64,000 bases of DNA from Phenylobacterium sp. Root700 (lineage in GTDB: Bacteria > Pseudomonadota > Alphaproteobacteria > Caulobacterales > Caulobacteraceae): the NCBI RefSeq assembly GCF_001429025.1, contig NZ_LMHT01000035.1:1-64000 (forward strand). The letters are read 5' to 3'. The notes below the pieces were generated by a model that ran no database searches, was not told the DNA's origin, and saw nothing but the letters and a program-made list of their open reading frames with translations. The number at the start of each line of letters is the position of its first letter. Positions within the stretch are counted from its first letter, which is position 1. This document shows positions 35,651 through 44,531 of this stretch, in pieces. Position numbers and translations under genes: made by a program.

Positions 35651-36253
35651 ATGGCCACCGATCTTCACCATCAACCCAGCCCTGACCGGGCCTGGACCGG
35701 ACAGACGCCCTCGCCCGCCCGTCGCGGCCCCAAGCCGCGCCTCACTACAAAGGCGCTGGCCGCCGCAGCCGTCGCCCTGGCCGATGAAGAAGGCCTCGCC
35801 GCCGTCGCCATGCGGCCGGTCGCCGCGCGGCTGGGAGTGGGGGCGATGACGCTTTACACCTACGTCCCCAACAAGGCCGAACTGATCGAGTTGATGTTCG
35901 ATCATGTCTATGGCGAGCCGCTGCCCGACTTTTCGCCGACCTCCCCGCCGCGCGATCGCCTCGCCGCCCTGGCCCGGGCCGACCGCGAAATCCAACTGCG
36001 TCATCCGTGGCTGCTCGAGATTTCCGACGCCGTCTACGGTCCGAACCGAACCACCCGGCACGAGCAAGGCTTGAGGGTGATGGACGGTCTTGAACTGTCG
36101 GACCTGGAGAAGAGCCAGGCGCTCGACCTGCTGGACGCCTATGTCGCGGGCGTCGTCCGCGCCGCGAGCTCCGATCCCAATCAGGGGTTCGAATTTGGTC
36201 TCGCCCGGATCCTGGACGGCATAGACGCGCTTATTGCGGCGCGCTCGGCCTAG
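35651..36253 (+). CDS. TetR-family transcriptional regulator
   Basis: A 200-residue regulator: N-terminal HTH (about residues 30-75: LTTKALAAAAVALADEEG, VAARLGVGAMTLYTYVPNKAEL) and a C-terminal helical ligand domain of the TetR_C type. A Pro-rich, basic N-terminal extension (about 25 residues) precedes the HTH. No obviously controlled neighbour is divergent from it except the DUF3606/TSUP pair, which starts 97 bp away on the other strand and is a plausible target. It overlaps the convergent DUF454 gene by 23 bp at the 3' end. Confidence 0.9.
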   Translation: MATDLHHQPSPDRAWTGQTPSPARRGPKPRLTTKALAAAAVALADEEGLAAVAMRPVAARLGVGAMTLYTYVPNKAELIELMFDHVYGEPLPDFSPTSPPRDRLAALARADREIQLRHPWLLEISDAVYGPNRTTRHEQGLRVMDGLELSDLEKSQALDLLDAYVAGVVRAASSDPNQGFEFGLARILDGIDALIAARSA

Positions 36254-36596
36254 AGACGACGAAGGCCGCGCAAGCGCCCAGGCCGGCGGCCACCGCCAGA
36301 GCGAGCCAAGGCCTGGGATGGGCGCCGACAAAGAACACCACGAATCCTCCCGCCATCCCGGCGCAGGCCATGATCTTGGCCTTGCGAGGAATGGCGCCGT
36401 TATCGCGCCAGCCTCGGACCAACGGCCCGAAGGTCTTGTGATCGAGGATCCAGGCCTCAAGCCTCGGCGAGGACCTGGCGAAGCAGGCGGCCGCCACGAT
36501 CAGAAACACCGTGGTCGGCATCAACGGCAGGAACGCCCCAACCACGCCTAACGCGGTGAACCCCAAGCCCAGAAACAGATAGATCGCCCGCGTCAT
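36231..36596 (-). CDS. DUF454 family membrane protein (YbaN-like)
   Basis: The 121-residue protein has the DUF454 hallmark GLGFTALGVVGAFLPLMPTTVFLIVAAACFARSSPRLEAWILDHKTFGPLVRGWRDNGAIPRKAK, in order, flanked by about four membrane helices. The family sits in the inner membrane; its function is not known. It is convergent with the tetR gene with a 23-bp overlap of coding ends. Confidence 0.92.
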   Translation of the reverse strand: MTRAIYLFLGLGFTALGVVGAFLPLMPTTVFLIVAAACFARSSPRLEAWILDHKTFGPLVRGWRDNGAIPRKAKIMACAGMAGGFVVFFVGAHPRPWLALAVAAGLGACAAFVVSRPSAPQ

Positions 36597-36638
36597 ACGA
36601 TTGCGAGTCTCTATCAGAAACGCGCCCAGCGATAGGGG

Positions 36639-37079
36639 TCAGATGAGGGCGGCGACCCGCGCGGCCAGGGCGACGTTCACCGCCTCATACGCCGGGACAA
36701 AATCGCGCGCGATTTTGTCCCTACTCCAGGTCCGCGCCAGCAGGCCTCCTAGGATCTCAGTATGCAGTACATGCGTCTCTCGGCCCCGGGGCGTCAGCAA
36801 GAAGCCATGCCGGCCGGCGAACAGGAGCGGCACGTGCCCCGCCCAGGCCAGTTCCCGCCCCGGCTCGGCGGCGACGATCCGCACCGTCTGCCGCACCACG
36901 GCGTCGCCACCGAGCGCCAGATTGCGGAACACCATCGGCACCCGCGCGCCCAACCGCGCCTCGCCACGGGCTTGCAGGTTCAACGGGTTCCAATCGGGAT
37001 AGCGCGAGAAATCGGCCAGCACCGCCCAGATCTCATCGGGCGATGCGGGAATCACAACCTCTGTACGGATCTGGTGCAT
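36639..37079 (-). CDS. SRPBCC (START-like) domain protein
   Basis: The 146-residue protein is one SRPBCC/polyketide-cyclase-like domain: IRTEVVIPASPDEIWAVLADFSRYPDWNPLN at the N-terminus and a long C-terminal helix (KIARDFVPAYEAVNVALAARV). These folds bind hydrophobic ligands. No ligand or pathway can be inferred. It stands alone on the minus strand, upstream of the DUF454 gene with a 42-bp gap. Confidence 0.87.
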   Translation of the reverse strand: MHQIRTEVVIPASPDEIWAVLADFSRYPDWNPLNLQARGEARLGARVPMVFRNLALGGDAVVRQTVRIVAAEPGRELAWAGHVPLLFAGRHGFLLTPRGRETHVLHTEILGGLLARTWSRDKIARDFVPAYEAVNVALAARVAALI

Positions 37080-37203
37080 GCCCCCTTATAGCGCCAGCGA
37101 CCCCGCCACTCACGCGAGCTTGAAGCCCCGCCATCTGGCGCCTGGCGTAAGCCGCCACACATCTTACTCAGCTAGCCGTCACACGTGATCTGGACGGATC
37201 GTC

Positions 37204-37422
37204 ATGGCGAACTATCAGATCTACTTGCTGGAAGGCCGCCGGCTCCGCTTGGGCGAGGCCATGGAGTGCGAAAGCGACGCCGAGGCGATCGATCGCTTCA
37301 TCGCCGCCCGCTTCCGACCCTGCTCGGCGGAACTGTGGGAGCGGGGCCGCCGCGTCGCCGAACTCGCGCCGGACGGGTCCTTGGCCATGGGCGACCTGCC
37401 AGCCCGCCCACGCAGCGCCTGA
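37204..37422 (+). CDS. Small hypothetical protein (72 aa)
   Basis: The protein reads MANYQIYLLEGRRLRLGEAM and continues with ESDAEAIDRFIAARFRPCSAELWERGRRVAEL. The pattern (short strand, helix with AEAI, then ELWERGRRV) is seen in many small alphaproteobacterial proteins of unknown role. The ATG at 37204 is well placed. It is convergent with a PEPxxWA-CTERM gene, and a hairpin lies between them. Confidence 0.7.
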   Translation: MANYQIYLLEGRRLRLGEAMECESDAEAIDRFIAARFRPCSAELWERGRRVAELAPDGSLAMGDLPARPRSA

Positions 37423-37429
37423 AACGAAA

Positions 37430-37459
37430 ACGCCGCAGACCCTTGCGGATCGGCGGCGT
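37430..37459. terminator. Hairpin between convergent genes
   Basis: A 7-bp stem (ACGCCGC at 37430-37436, GCGGCGT at 37453-37459) with AAAA on its left lies just after the small-protein stop codon. It can serve the minus-strand PEPxxWA gene as terminator, since the A-run is a T-run on that strand. Confidence 0.5.
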
Positions 37460-37486
37460 CCTCGTCCGTGCTCGGCGGGTCGTCGA

Positions 37487-38167
37487 TCAGATGACGGCGA
37501 GTTTCTCGCGCCGCGCTCTGCGGATCATCGCTCCGGCCGCTCCAAAGCCGATGATCATCATCGCCCAGGTCGCAGGCTCAGGGACAACGGTGGTGGGCAC
37601 GCCAGCGCCGGAGCCACCGTTGAGGCCGAGCGCCTCGGAGTTGATCGACTGATAGCGAACGAACAGGTTCTCAAGCGAAAGGCTCGTCTGATCCGCCGCA
37701 AAGACCAGGGAGAAGGTGCCTGTCAGCGCCGGACCGCCCAGGAGCGCTCCAACGCCGGCGCCACCGCCGCAATTCACAGCGGAGTAGCAGGCCTCGCGGA
37801 AGCCCAGTTGGGCGACATTGCCGCTGCTCCAGGTGTCATAGGTCCCTGTCGAGGTCGACGACAGGATATCGGGCGTCACGTCGAAGCCGAAGATCGAGAT
37901 GCGCGAGGCGTCTATTGGCGCACTCGAGGTGTTGAGCACGGAATATCCGAACACCCAGGTGTCACCGCCGCCGCCGATCGACTGCAACGTGTATGTCACC
38001 TGACCGGTCAGGCCGGCGGTCACAACGCCACCAACAATACCATTGAAATCAACTTGGTTCGCCACACCGATCTGGGCGTCGGTCCACGACAATACGGTCG
38101 CAGCGCTAGCCGGAGCGGCAGAGAGAGCCGTCGCCGCCACGATGGCGGAGATGAGATATTTCTGCAT
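37487..38167 (-). CDS. PEPxxWA-CTERM sorting domain-containing secreted protein
   Basis: The 226-residue protein has a Sec signal peptide (about residues 1-23, ending APASAA), a beta-rich middle with one cysteine pair (EACYSAVNCGGG), and a C-terminal sorting signal VPEPATWAMMIIGFGAAGAM followed by a basic tail RRARREK. This is the PEP-x-x-W-A variant of PEP-CTERM, which targets proteins to the exosortase/surface pathway. The ATG at 38167 gives the proper signal peptide. No exosortase gene is in the window. A second such protein lies at 47040-48077. Confidence 0.92.
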   Translation of the reverse strand: MQKYLISAIVAATALSAAPASAATVLSWTDAQIGVANQVDFNGIVGGVVTAGLTGQVTYTLQSIGGGGDTWVFGYSVLNTSSAPIDASRISIFGFDVTPDILSSTSTGTYDTWSSGNVAQLGFREACYSAVNCGGGAGVGALLGGPALTGTFSLVFAADQTSLSLENLFVRYQSINSEALGLNGGSGAGVPTTVVPEPATWAMMIIGFGAAGAMIRRARREKLAVI

Positions 38168-38715
38168 AGCCCGTAACCCCAAAGGGCCGAGTCAGTCCGC
38201 GTCACCGTAGAGAGGCTCGGCGATTGCATCCACGTACCCGAGCGATTGGAGGGTCCGTTAACCACACATCAATCACCCGCGACAATTCATCGCAAGTGGA
38301 TTCGTGTAGCACCGTTTGTTTTTGCATTTCAGAAGGTTGAATATTCGAAGCATTCATCCAAAGGTTTAAAGATTGCGACTAGAACGTGAAAAGGTTTCAA
38401 ACCTCTACCAATCCGGTTGGGACCGAACGATCACTTAAGGTTTTATCTAAAGTTCCTTCTATATGGCAGAGCTTCGACGATGCCGATCCTGAGAATCTAC
38501 AGCAGTGCTTGCCTTCTCGTTGCGATCAAAGCACGCCGTCGCCCGTCATCATCGATCAGATCAGTGCATGGACATCGAAACCCTGTTGGGGACCGTCGGG
38601 CTCCATTCCGCCGCGGTAGAGCCATCGCCTACGCCCCAATCGCCGTCGTCAGGTTGAGCGACGGCCAAGCTCGGGGACGGCTGCAAATCTCGGCCGCCCA
38701 TGCTGTAGTCGCGCT
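38168..38715. promoter_or_regulatory. AT-rich intergenic region upstream of PEPxxWA gene and pncB (548 bp)
   Basis: This divergent gap is the longest in the window and is AT-rich between about 38230 and 38500. Repeated AAGGTTT motifs occur at about 38361, 38391 and 38439; the second forms the perfect inverted repeat AGGTTT-C-AAACCT at 38392-38404. Short frames on the plus strand (38386-38619, 38417-38725) show no recognisable protein. It probably holds promoters and operators for both flanking genes. Confidence 0.45.
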
Positions 38716-40020
38716 ATGGCCCTGACCGACATCGCGACGCGCACCTACAATCATGGCTGGCGGCTGGACCCGATCGTCCGCAGCCTGCTCGACACCGATT
38801 TCTACAAGCTGCTGATGCTGCAGCAGATCTGGTCGCTGCACCCGGACGTCCAGGCGACGTTCTCATTGATCAACCGTAGGCGCCGCATCCGCTTGGCCGA
38901 CATCGTCGACGAGGCCGAGCTGCGCGCGCATCTCGATCACGCCCGAACGCTCTCCTTCACCAACAAGGAATTGATCTGGCTGGCCGGCAACACGTTCTAC
39001 GGCAAGACCCAGATGTTCAAGCCGGCCTTCATCGCCTGGTTGCGCGACTTCCGGCTCCCTGAGTACGAACTCGCCAAGAACGACGGCCAGTACGAGCTGC
39101 ATTTCAACGGCCCCTGGACCCACACCACCATGTGGGAGATCCCCGCCCTGGCCATCGTCAACGAACTGCGCACCCGTGCGGCGCTGAAGGGCCAAGGCCG
39201 CTTCGCGCTCGACGTCCTCTACGCCCGCGCCAAGGCCAAGCTGTGGGGCAAGGTCGAGCGCCTGCGGAAGCTGGAGAACCTCGCTCTCTCGGACTTCGGC
39301 ACCCGGCGGCGTCACTCCTTCCTCTGGCAGGCCTGGTGCGTGGAGGCCCTGAAGGAGGGCCTGGGCGACGCCCTGCTCGGCACGTCGAACGTGTTGCTGG
39401 CGATGAACAACGACCTCGAGGCGATCGGCACCAACGCCCACGAGCTGCCCATGGTCGCCGCGGCGCTGGCCGACAGCGAGGACGAGATACGCCAAGTCCC
39501 CTATCGGGTGCTCGATGAATGGCGGCGGACCTATGGCGGTAATCTACTGGTCGTCCTGCCCGACGCCTATGGCACCTCGGCCTTCCTGAAGGGCGCGCCG
39601 GACTGGGTCGCCGACTGGACCGGTTTTCGCCCGGACTCCGCTCCACCGATCGAGGGCGGCGAGGAGATCATCGCCTGGTGGAAGAGCAAGGGCGTTGATC
39701 CGCGCTCCAGGTTGCTGGTCTTCTCGGACGGCATGGACATCGACAGCATCGAGCAGGCGCATCGCCATTTCTCCGGCCGCGTCCGCACCAGTTTCGGTTG
39801 GGGCACCAACCTGACCAACGACTTCAAGGGCTGCATGCTCGACGGCGGCGACGAACTCGATCCGATCTCGCTGGTCTGCAAGGTCACCAGCGCCAACGGC
39901 CGGCCGGCCGTGAAGCTGTCGGACAATCCCGAGAAGGCCACCGGCGCCCCTGACGAGATCGCCCGCTACCTGCGGATCTTCGGCGACGCCGGCCGGGTCC
40001 GAACCGCCGTCAGCGTCTAG
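38716..40020 (+). CDS. pncB: Nicotinate phosphoribosyltransferase
   Basis: The 434-residue enzyme starts the Preiss-Handler salvage of nicotinate to NAD. Family signatures are [20 protein letters not shown], the segment around [35 protein letters not shown] with the site histidine, and the C-terminal [10 protein letters not shown]. Length fits the PncB class. It is convergent with a membrane-protein gene, with which its stop overlaps by 4 bp. A long AT-rich region lies upstream. Confidence 0.96.
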   Translation: MALTDIATRTYNHGWRLDPIVRSLLDTDFYKLLMLQQIWSLHPDVQATFSLINRRRRIRLADIVDEAELRAHLDHARTLSFTNKELIWLAGNTFYGKTQMFKPAFIAWLRDFRLPEYELAKNDGQYELHFNGPWTHTTMWEIPALAIVNELRTRAALKGQGRFALDVLYARAKAKLWGKVERLRKLENLALSDFGTRRRHSFLWQAWCVEALKEGLGDALLGTSNVLLAMNNDLEAIGTNAHELPMVAAALADSEDEIRQVPYRVLDEWRRTYGGNLLVVLPDAYGTSAFLKGAPDWVADWTGFRPDSAPPIEGGEEIIAWWKSKGVDPRSRLLVFSDGMDIDSIEQAHRHFSGRVRTSFGWGTNLTNDFKGCMLDGGDELDPISLVCKVTSANGRPAVKLSDNPEKATGAPDEIARYLRIFGDAGRVRTAVSV

Positions 40021-40796
40021 CCCTCGTTTCTGGCGGCTACCGGGTGCTGGCCTGCGCGTTGCGGAAGAACCGTGATCAGGATGACGATGGCCACCGCCAG
40101 CACGGCCGAGGCGATGGGCCGGCTGAACGCCAATCCTCCGTGATCGAGCGGCTTGTCCAGGAAGTCGCCCACCGTCGCGCCAAGCGGCCGGGTCAGGATG
40201 AACGCGGCCCAGAACAGCAGCACGCGGTTGGTCTTCGTCCAGAAATACAGCCCGGCCACCGCCGCCAGCAGCGCGCCGAAGACCACGGCCGCGCCGACAT
40301 AACCCAGCCCGTTGGTATCGGCGGTCCAGTCGCCCAGCGCCGTCCCGAGCGTCTGGGAGAACGTGATGGTGATCCAGTAGAACGCCTCGGCCTTGGGCGT
40401 GCTGACGGTGTCGACCGAGACCGAGCCCAGCGTCCGGCGCCATACGGCGAGCGAGGCGATGACGCAGCCGAACAGCAGCGCCGACCCGCCAGCGTAGCCG
40501 ATCCCGAGGGACCGCGTGGCGAAGTCCGCCATCGTCGTCCCCGCCGTCGTTGAGGCGATGATCGTCGCCCAATAGAGCAACGGCTGGAAACGGGCGGCCG
40601 CGATCTGCCACCAGACCAGCCCCACCAGGATCGCCAGGAATATCCCGGTGCCGACCAGGTAGCCCAAATTCATCGTCATGCTGACGGTGTCGCCGCCGGT
40701 TTCGCCGAGCGTCGTCGCCAAAATCTTGATCAGCCAGAAGCCCAGCGTAACGGCGGGCACCTTGCTCACGAGGTCTCGCTGCTGCTGAGCCGTCAT
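40017..40796 (-). CDS. COG4705-like membrane protein with four internal repeats
   Basis: The 259-residue protein has about eight helices arranged as four similar units. Each unit carries a short polar signature inside a helix: [24 protein letters not shown] and PLGATVGD, in the first, second, third and fourth units. Units two and three also share a GLGYVG/GIGYAGG element. It resembles the uncharacterised COG4705 family. The conserved acidic end of each signature suggests an ion or metal path through the membrane, which is inference. Confidence 0.82.
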   Translation of the reverse strand: MTAQQQRDLVSKVPAVTLGFWLIKILATTLGETGGDTVSMTMNLGYLVGTGIFLAILVGLVWWQIAAARFQPLLYWATIIASTTAGTTMADFATRSLGIGYAGGSALLFGCVIASLAVWRRTLGSVSVDTVSTPKAEAFYWITITFSQTLGTALGDWTADTNGLGYVGAAVVFGALLAAVAGLYFWTKTNRVLLFWAAFILTRPLGATVGDFLDKPLDHGGLAFSRPIASAVLAVAIVILITVLPQRAGQHPVAARNEG

Positions 40797-40844
40797 TCAG
40801 GTCACCTGTCGCCGCCGCTGCGACCGAGGCGCCAGTTGATCCCC

Positions 40845-41168
40845 TTATCGCGACCGTGTCACGCGCAGCGGGAACTGGTGCGTTTCACCGGCCAGCGTCA
40901 GCTCGGTCGCATCCTTGGGCAAAGGGCCCAACCCCAGGTCGGTCATGTGTTTCTCGCCCGGATGAACCGTCTGCGCCACGAAACCCAGGTTCTGCGTCGC
41001 TTCGAATAGCGCTGCGGCCTCGGCCTCCACCCGCTCGGGGCCTTCCATGACCCGGCGGTTCGGCGCTCTGGGCTGGTCGCGCGCCGCCGCGCCGGCGCCG
41101 GCCATGCCAGCCGCGATCCTCGCCCATTTCGCGCGGTCGCGAACCCGCGCCTCGACCGCCGCCCTCAC
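40845..41168 (-). CDS. C-terminal half of a probably frameshifted gene
   Basis: This 107-residue frame begins at a GTG one base after the stop of the preceding frame. It has no signal peptide of its own. A helical start (VRAAVEARVRDRAKWARIAAGM) is followed by a beta-strand end (TVHPGEKHMTDLGLGPLPKD, then LAGETHQFPLRVTR), as in the C-terminal part of secreted proteins that carry an N-terminal domain like the one in the upstream frame. Shifting the frame by one base near 41172 joins the two into one continuous product of about 212 residues. It could also be a translationally coupled second gene. Confidence 0.55.
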   Translation of the reverse strand: MRAAVEARVRDRAKWARIAAGMAGAGAAARDQPRAPNRRVMEGPERVEAEAAALFEATQNLGFVAQTVHPGEKHMTDLGLGPLPKDATELTLAGETHQFPLRVTRSR

Positions 41169-41169
41169 C

Positions 41170-41484
41170 TCATCGCGAGGTGTGAACGGGCACAGCTTCG
41201 CCAGTCTGCGTGGTCACCCGAACGCTGGACGGCGTCAGGTTGAACGCCGTCTGGCCATGGTTCTCCACCGCGATCGCCAGCGAGGGCACACCCTTCTCGT
41301 CGATGGTCGCCCGCCGCACCAGCAGGGCTGCGTCGCTGCGCGCCTGGCCGGACCGTGCGCCCGCCATGCCGTCCCGGAACTCCACTATCGAGCCCAGCGT
41401 CTCCACCAGCTCGATCCGGATCGGCGCGGCGAGCGCCGTCCTGGCCCAGGCCAAACCCACGACAACAGCCAAGATCAACCGCAT
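41170..41484 (-). CDS. Secreted protein, N-terminal half of a probably frameshifted gene
   Basis: The 104-residue product has a signal peptide (about residues 1-20, MRLILAVVVGLAWARTALAA) and a beta-rich domain with GVPSLAIAVENHGQTAFNL and SSVRVTTQTGEAVPV, cut off at HTSR. The ATG at 41484 has GGGGAG upstream. A one-base frame change at the stop would read on as DEVRAAVEARVRDRAKW into the frame at 40845-41168. The family is unknown. I read it as one gene broken by a frameshift, or two coupled genes. Confidence 0.6.
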   Translation of the reverse strand: MRLILAVVVGLAWARTALAAPIRIELVETLGSIVEFRDGMAGARSGQARSDAALLVRRATIDEKGVPSLAIAVENHGQTAFNLTPSSVRVTTQTGEAVPVHTSR

Positions 41485-41618
41485 GCGACTCCCCCCGGTT
41501 TGCGCGGAGAAGGTGTAGCATCGCCGGTTCACACGCAGTTGCCGATTGCGCCTCTCGCCCCATTGCTGCCGCGAATCCAAAGCCTCTGGCCGGCTTGCGC
41601 AACAGCCCGGGGGATATC

Positions 41619-42242
41619 GTGAAGTTAGTTGGGTATTGCGCGCTCGCCTGCAGCGGTCTCGTCCTGGCCGCCTGCGCCAGCGCCAACGAGACCACGCCCG
41701 CGCGCACCGCCACCGAGCAGCTGCTGGTCGCCCATGCGGCCGAACGGGCGGCCGGCCAGTTCTCGCTCGCCCTACCCGCCGATGCCAAGGTCTTCCTCGA
41801 CACCTCCAACTTCCGCGGCGAAGGCGCCGAGTACGCCGCCAGCGCCATTCGCGAGGCCCTGGTCGCCCGAGGCAATCCGCTTAGCTCTACGAAAGCCGAG
41901 TCCGACATCGTCGTGGAAATCCGGCTGGGCGCCCTCTCGATCGACAAGATGCAGCGGGTGGTCGGCATTCCGCGGCTGACCCTGCCGATCTCGTCCAATC
42001 TGACCAACGCCACGATCCCGGAACTCTCGGCCTATTCCAGGCGCGACCGCACCGGCGTCGCCGAGTTCTCCGCCTTCGCCTACGACACCGCCAGCGGCCG
42101 GCCCATCGCGCTCGGCGCGCGGATGGCCGGCACGGCGAAGATCCGCAGCCACACCCTGTTCATGGTCTTCTCCTGGGGCCAGCAGGAGGTCCGTCCCGGC
42201 GACGCCGCGGTCGCCTCCGACAACTGGTGGAAGGTCTGGTAG
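41619..42242 (+). CDS. DUF6655-like lipoprotein
   Basis: The 207-residue protein starts at GTG 41619 (GGGGGAT upstream) with a lipoprotein signal peptide MKLVGYCALACSGLVLAAC, lipobox LAAC. The mature part begins TPARTATEQLLVAHAAERA and contains KVFLDTSNFRG, AIREALVARG, SDIVVEIRLGALSIDK and GIPRLTLP, as in the DUF6655 family of envelope lipoproteins. The role is unknown. It is divergent from the split gene, with 134 bp between starts. The lysoplasmalogenase gene follows 113 bp later. Confidence 0.8.
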   Translation: MKLVGYCALACSGLVLAACASANETTPARTATEQLLVAHAAERAAGQFSLALPADAKVFLDTSNFRGEGAEYAASAIREALVARGNPLSSTKAESDIVVEIRLGALSIDKMQRVVGIPRLTLPISSNLTNATIPELSAYSRRDRTGVAEFSAFAYDTASGRPIALGARMAGTAKIRSHTLFMVFSWGQQEVRPGDAAVASDNWWKVW

Positions 42243-42355
42243 CAAAGGGGCTTGCCGCCCTCCCCCGCCGCCGGCTCTATTGCAGGTCGAGCGCGTAACG
42301 CATCGCTGCGAGGCCTTAGATCCGCAGCCGGCGCGCTCCACAGGGGAGAAACGAC

Positions 42356-43015
42356 ATGGATCGGCGAAATCTGGCGCCGTTGCTGGTGCTGGCCGGCGCC
42401 CTGATAGCCGGCGTCAGCTATGTGGCCTCTTGGGACATGGCCATTCCCGACACCGCCTCCATGCTGTGGAAGGGCGCCGGGGTGAGCTTGCTGGCGCTCT
42501 ACGCCGGAATGTTGGCGCGCAATCTCGACGGTTGGCTGATCTGCGCGGTGATGGCCTTCGGCGCGCTGGGCGACATGCTGCTGGAAGCCGCGGGCCTGAC
42601 CGTCGGCGCGGTCGCCTTCCTGATCGGCCATCTGATCGCCATCTGGCTCTACCTGCGCAACCGCCGGCCGGTGCTGACCCGCAGCCAACTGCTGCTGGCG
42701 ATCTGCCTGGTCCCGGCGACCGGGGTGCTGACCTTCCTGCTGCCCACCGACCGCGGCCTGGCCCTGGCGGCCACGCTCTATTCGATGAGCCTCGCCATCA
42801 TGGCGGCGATGGCCTGGACCAGCCGCTTCCCCCGCGCCCTGGTCGGCGCAGGGGCGTTGATGTTCGTCGTCTCCGACCTGTTGATCTTCGCCCGCGCCGG
42901 CCCGCTGGTCGACGCCGCCTGGATCGGCCTGGCCATCTGGGGCCTCTATTTCGCAGGCCAGACCTTGATCTGCCTCGGCGTCACCCGGACCCTGGCCAGG
43001 AACCCGCTCGGCTAG
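42356..43015 (+). CDS. YhhN family lysoplasmalogenase-like membrane protein
   Basis: The 219-residue protein has about seven to eight helices and the family motifs LWKGAGVSLLALY, FGALGDMLLEA, FLIGHLIAIWLYL and FVVSDLLIF, with the paired acidic residues (GD and SD) thought to form the active site in TMEM86/YhhN lysoplasmalogenases, which split vinyl-ether lysolipids. Activity in bacteria without plasmalogens is unclear. A strong ribosome-binding site (GGGGAGAAA) precedes the ATG. It overlaps the end of a convergent acetyltransferase gene by 4 bp. Confidence 0.9.
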   Translation: MDRRNLAPLLVLAGALIAGVSYVASWDMAIPDTASMLWKGAGVSLLALYAGMLARNLDGWLICAVMAFGALGDMLLEAAGLTVGAVAFLIGHLIAIWLYLRNRRPVLTRSQLLLAICLVPATGVLTFLLPTDRGLALAATLYSMSLAIMAAMAWTSRFPRALVGAGALMFVVSDLLIFARAGPLVDAAWIGLAIWGLYFAGQTLICLGVTRTLARNPLG

Positions 43016-43581
43016 CCGCCGACCTTGGTCTCGCGTTGCTCACGCCAGTCCCTGCGGGTTCGAGCATAGAGGAAGCTGTCGCCAGGATCGGCCTCGCCAA
43101 GGCCGGAACTGCGCAACAGTCCCTCGCGGACGAAGCCGCAGCGCTCAGCCAGCTTCCACGACGGCGTGTTCCACACCTCGATCATCAGCTGCAGCCGATG
43201 CACCGCAGGCCGCTCCGCGAACAACAGGTCCGCGAACATCGACACCGCCCTGGGGGCGTATCCCCGCCCTCGGTCGGCCGGGTCGTGGATGATGTAGCCC
43301 AGCTCACATCCGTGAATGCAGGGGCCGGAGCGATAGAACTGCGTCGTGCCCAGCAGGCGCCCGGTCGCGACCTCGACCATGGCCAGCGCGCCGGCGTCGT
43401 CTCTCCAGAAGCCATCGGCTTCGAACCTATCCGCCAGCCGAACGCGATCGGTCAGCGGCTCGGTGATTGAAACCGTGAAACCGAACCGGGCGATCTGGCC
43501 AAGGTCGTTTGTGTGAATACGCCGAATGGCGACTGCGTCGTCCTGGGCCAGGTACTGCACGGTGGATGATGGATTATTCAT
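43012..43581 (-). CDS. GNAT family N-acetyltransferase (RimJ/RimL type)
   Basis: The 189-residue protein is a single GNAT domain: AIRRIHTNDLGQIARFG at the N-terminus, CELGYIIHDPADRGRGYAPRAV with the acetyl-CoA-binding loop R-G-R-G-Y-A, HRLQLMIEVWNTPSWKLAERCGF, and REG. This layout is typical of RimJ/RimL-like enzymes that acetylate protein N-termini or antibiotics. The substrate is unknown. The stop overlaps that of the lysoplasmalogenase gene. Confidence 0.9.
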   Translation of the reverse strand: MNNPSSTVQYLAQDDAVAIRRIHTNDLGQIARFGFTVSITEPLTDRVRLADRFEADGFWRDDAGALAMVEVATGRLLGTTQFYRSGPCIHGCELGYIIHDPADRGRGYAPRAVSMFADLLFAERPAVHRLQLMIEVWNTPSWKLAERCGFVREGLLRSSGLGEADPGDSFLYARTRRDWREQRETKVGG

Positions 43582-43731
43582 GGGCGGGATCTCGAAGGCA
43601 TGGGATCGGGAGGCCCGGCGCGACCATCGTCGCGGGGCGCGGAGGGGAACACGAAGGCGCGTGTCCCGGATGCCGATCTCAGGCCATGAGCCAGCTAGGG
43701 ATGACCTGCCCCGGCTGTCAATCTTGGCGCC

Positions 43732-44055
43732 TCAGGCGCTTCGGGGCGCGAACAGGATCACGCCGGCTCCGACGAGGCAGATCAGCGCGCCCAACAGGTC
43801 CCAGCGATCGGGCGTCCGCTGCTCCACAAGCCACAGCCAACCGATCGAGGCGACGATGTAGACCCCGCCATAGGCGGCGTAGGCCCGGCCAGCCGCGTCG
43901 CTGTCGACCTTGGTTAGCAGGAAGGCGAACAGCGCCAGGGACGCCATCCCAGGGGCGAGCCACAGCACTGAGCGATCCAGCCTCAGCCACGCCCAGAACG
44001 CGAAGCAACCCGCGATCTCCGCGACCGCGGCCAGGGCGTAATAGAGTACGCTCAT
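43732..44055 (-). CDS. YnfA/UPF0060 family membrane protein
   Basis: The 107-residue protein has four helices and the family signature [57 protein letters not shown], in order. It is related to small multidrug-resistance-type carriers; the function is not settled. The start overlaps the stop of the upstream acetyltransferase gene (ATGA), so the two form one unit. Confidence 0.93.
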   Translation of the reverse strand: MSVLYYALAAVAEIAGCFAFWAWLRLDRSVLWLAPGMASLALFAFLLTKVDSDAAGRAYAAYGGVYIVASIGWLWLVEQRTPDRWDLLGALICLVGAGVILFAPRSA

Positions 44056-44531
44056 TCAGGCGATCCGGTCGGAAGCAGCCGGTCGAAGACCGCGGTCTGC
44101 GCCACCGTGAAGCCAAGCTTTTCGTAGAGGCGATGCGCCTCGGCCCGCGACGGGTTCGACGTCAACCGCACCTGACGCGCGCCATAGCGCTCGGCCGCCT
44201 GCAGGACGGCGGACATCAGCCGCAGGCCCAATCCCTGCCCGCGATGCGCCTCGTCGACGATCACGCTCTCGACCAACAGGTTCACGCCCTGGGGTAGGAA
44301 CATCGGAACCAGGCAGGCCGTGCCGACGATGCGCCCGCCGGCCTCCGGCCCGGATCGCGCGACGAACAGTTCGTTGGCGCTAACAACCCGGCGCAGCTGG
44401 GCCGCCGTCAGGCTCCGTGGGCTCTGCGCCAGTTGCGTCATGAGCGCCGCGACGTCGGCCGTGACAGCCTCGTCCACGTCGGCCTCGGTCAGTCTGACCA
44501 CGACCAGGCCCGCGCCGATCTCCGCCCCCAT
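44052..44531 (-). CDS. GNAT family N-acetyltransferase
   Basis: The 159-residue GNAT protein has [14 protein letters not shown] at the start, the central strand [22 protein letters not shown] with the acetyl-CoA loop R-G-Q-G-L-G, then [23 protein letters not shown]. It therefore carries the complete single-domain fold. The ATG at 44531 is chosen because the conserved part begins there; the open frame upstream reads like non-coding sequence. It is coupled to ynfA-like downstream. Substrate unknown. Confidence 0.9.
   Translation of the reverse strand: MGAEIGAGLVVVRLTEADVDEAVTADVAALMTQLAQSPRSLTAAQLRRVVSANELFVARSGPEAGGRIVGTACLVPMFLPQGVNLLVESVIVDEAHRGQGLGLRLMSAVLQAAERYGARQVRLTSNPSRAEAHRLYEKLGFTVAQTAVFDRLLPTGSPE

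Noticed and set aside
38386-38725. Two short plus-strand frames in the AT-rich gap before pncB.
   Set aside because: They overlap each other in different frames, lack good ribosome-binding sites and have no recognisable sequence; the second would also overlap the pncB start.
41165-42013. A 282-residue minus-strand frame across the split gene and the DUF6655-like lipoprotein.
   Set aside because: It is antisense to the lipoprotein gene and out of frame with the signal-peptide protein at 41170-41484.
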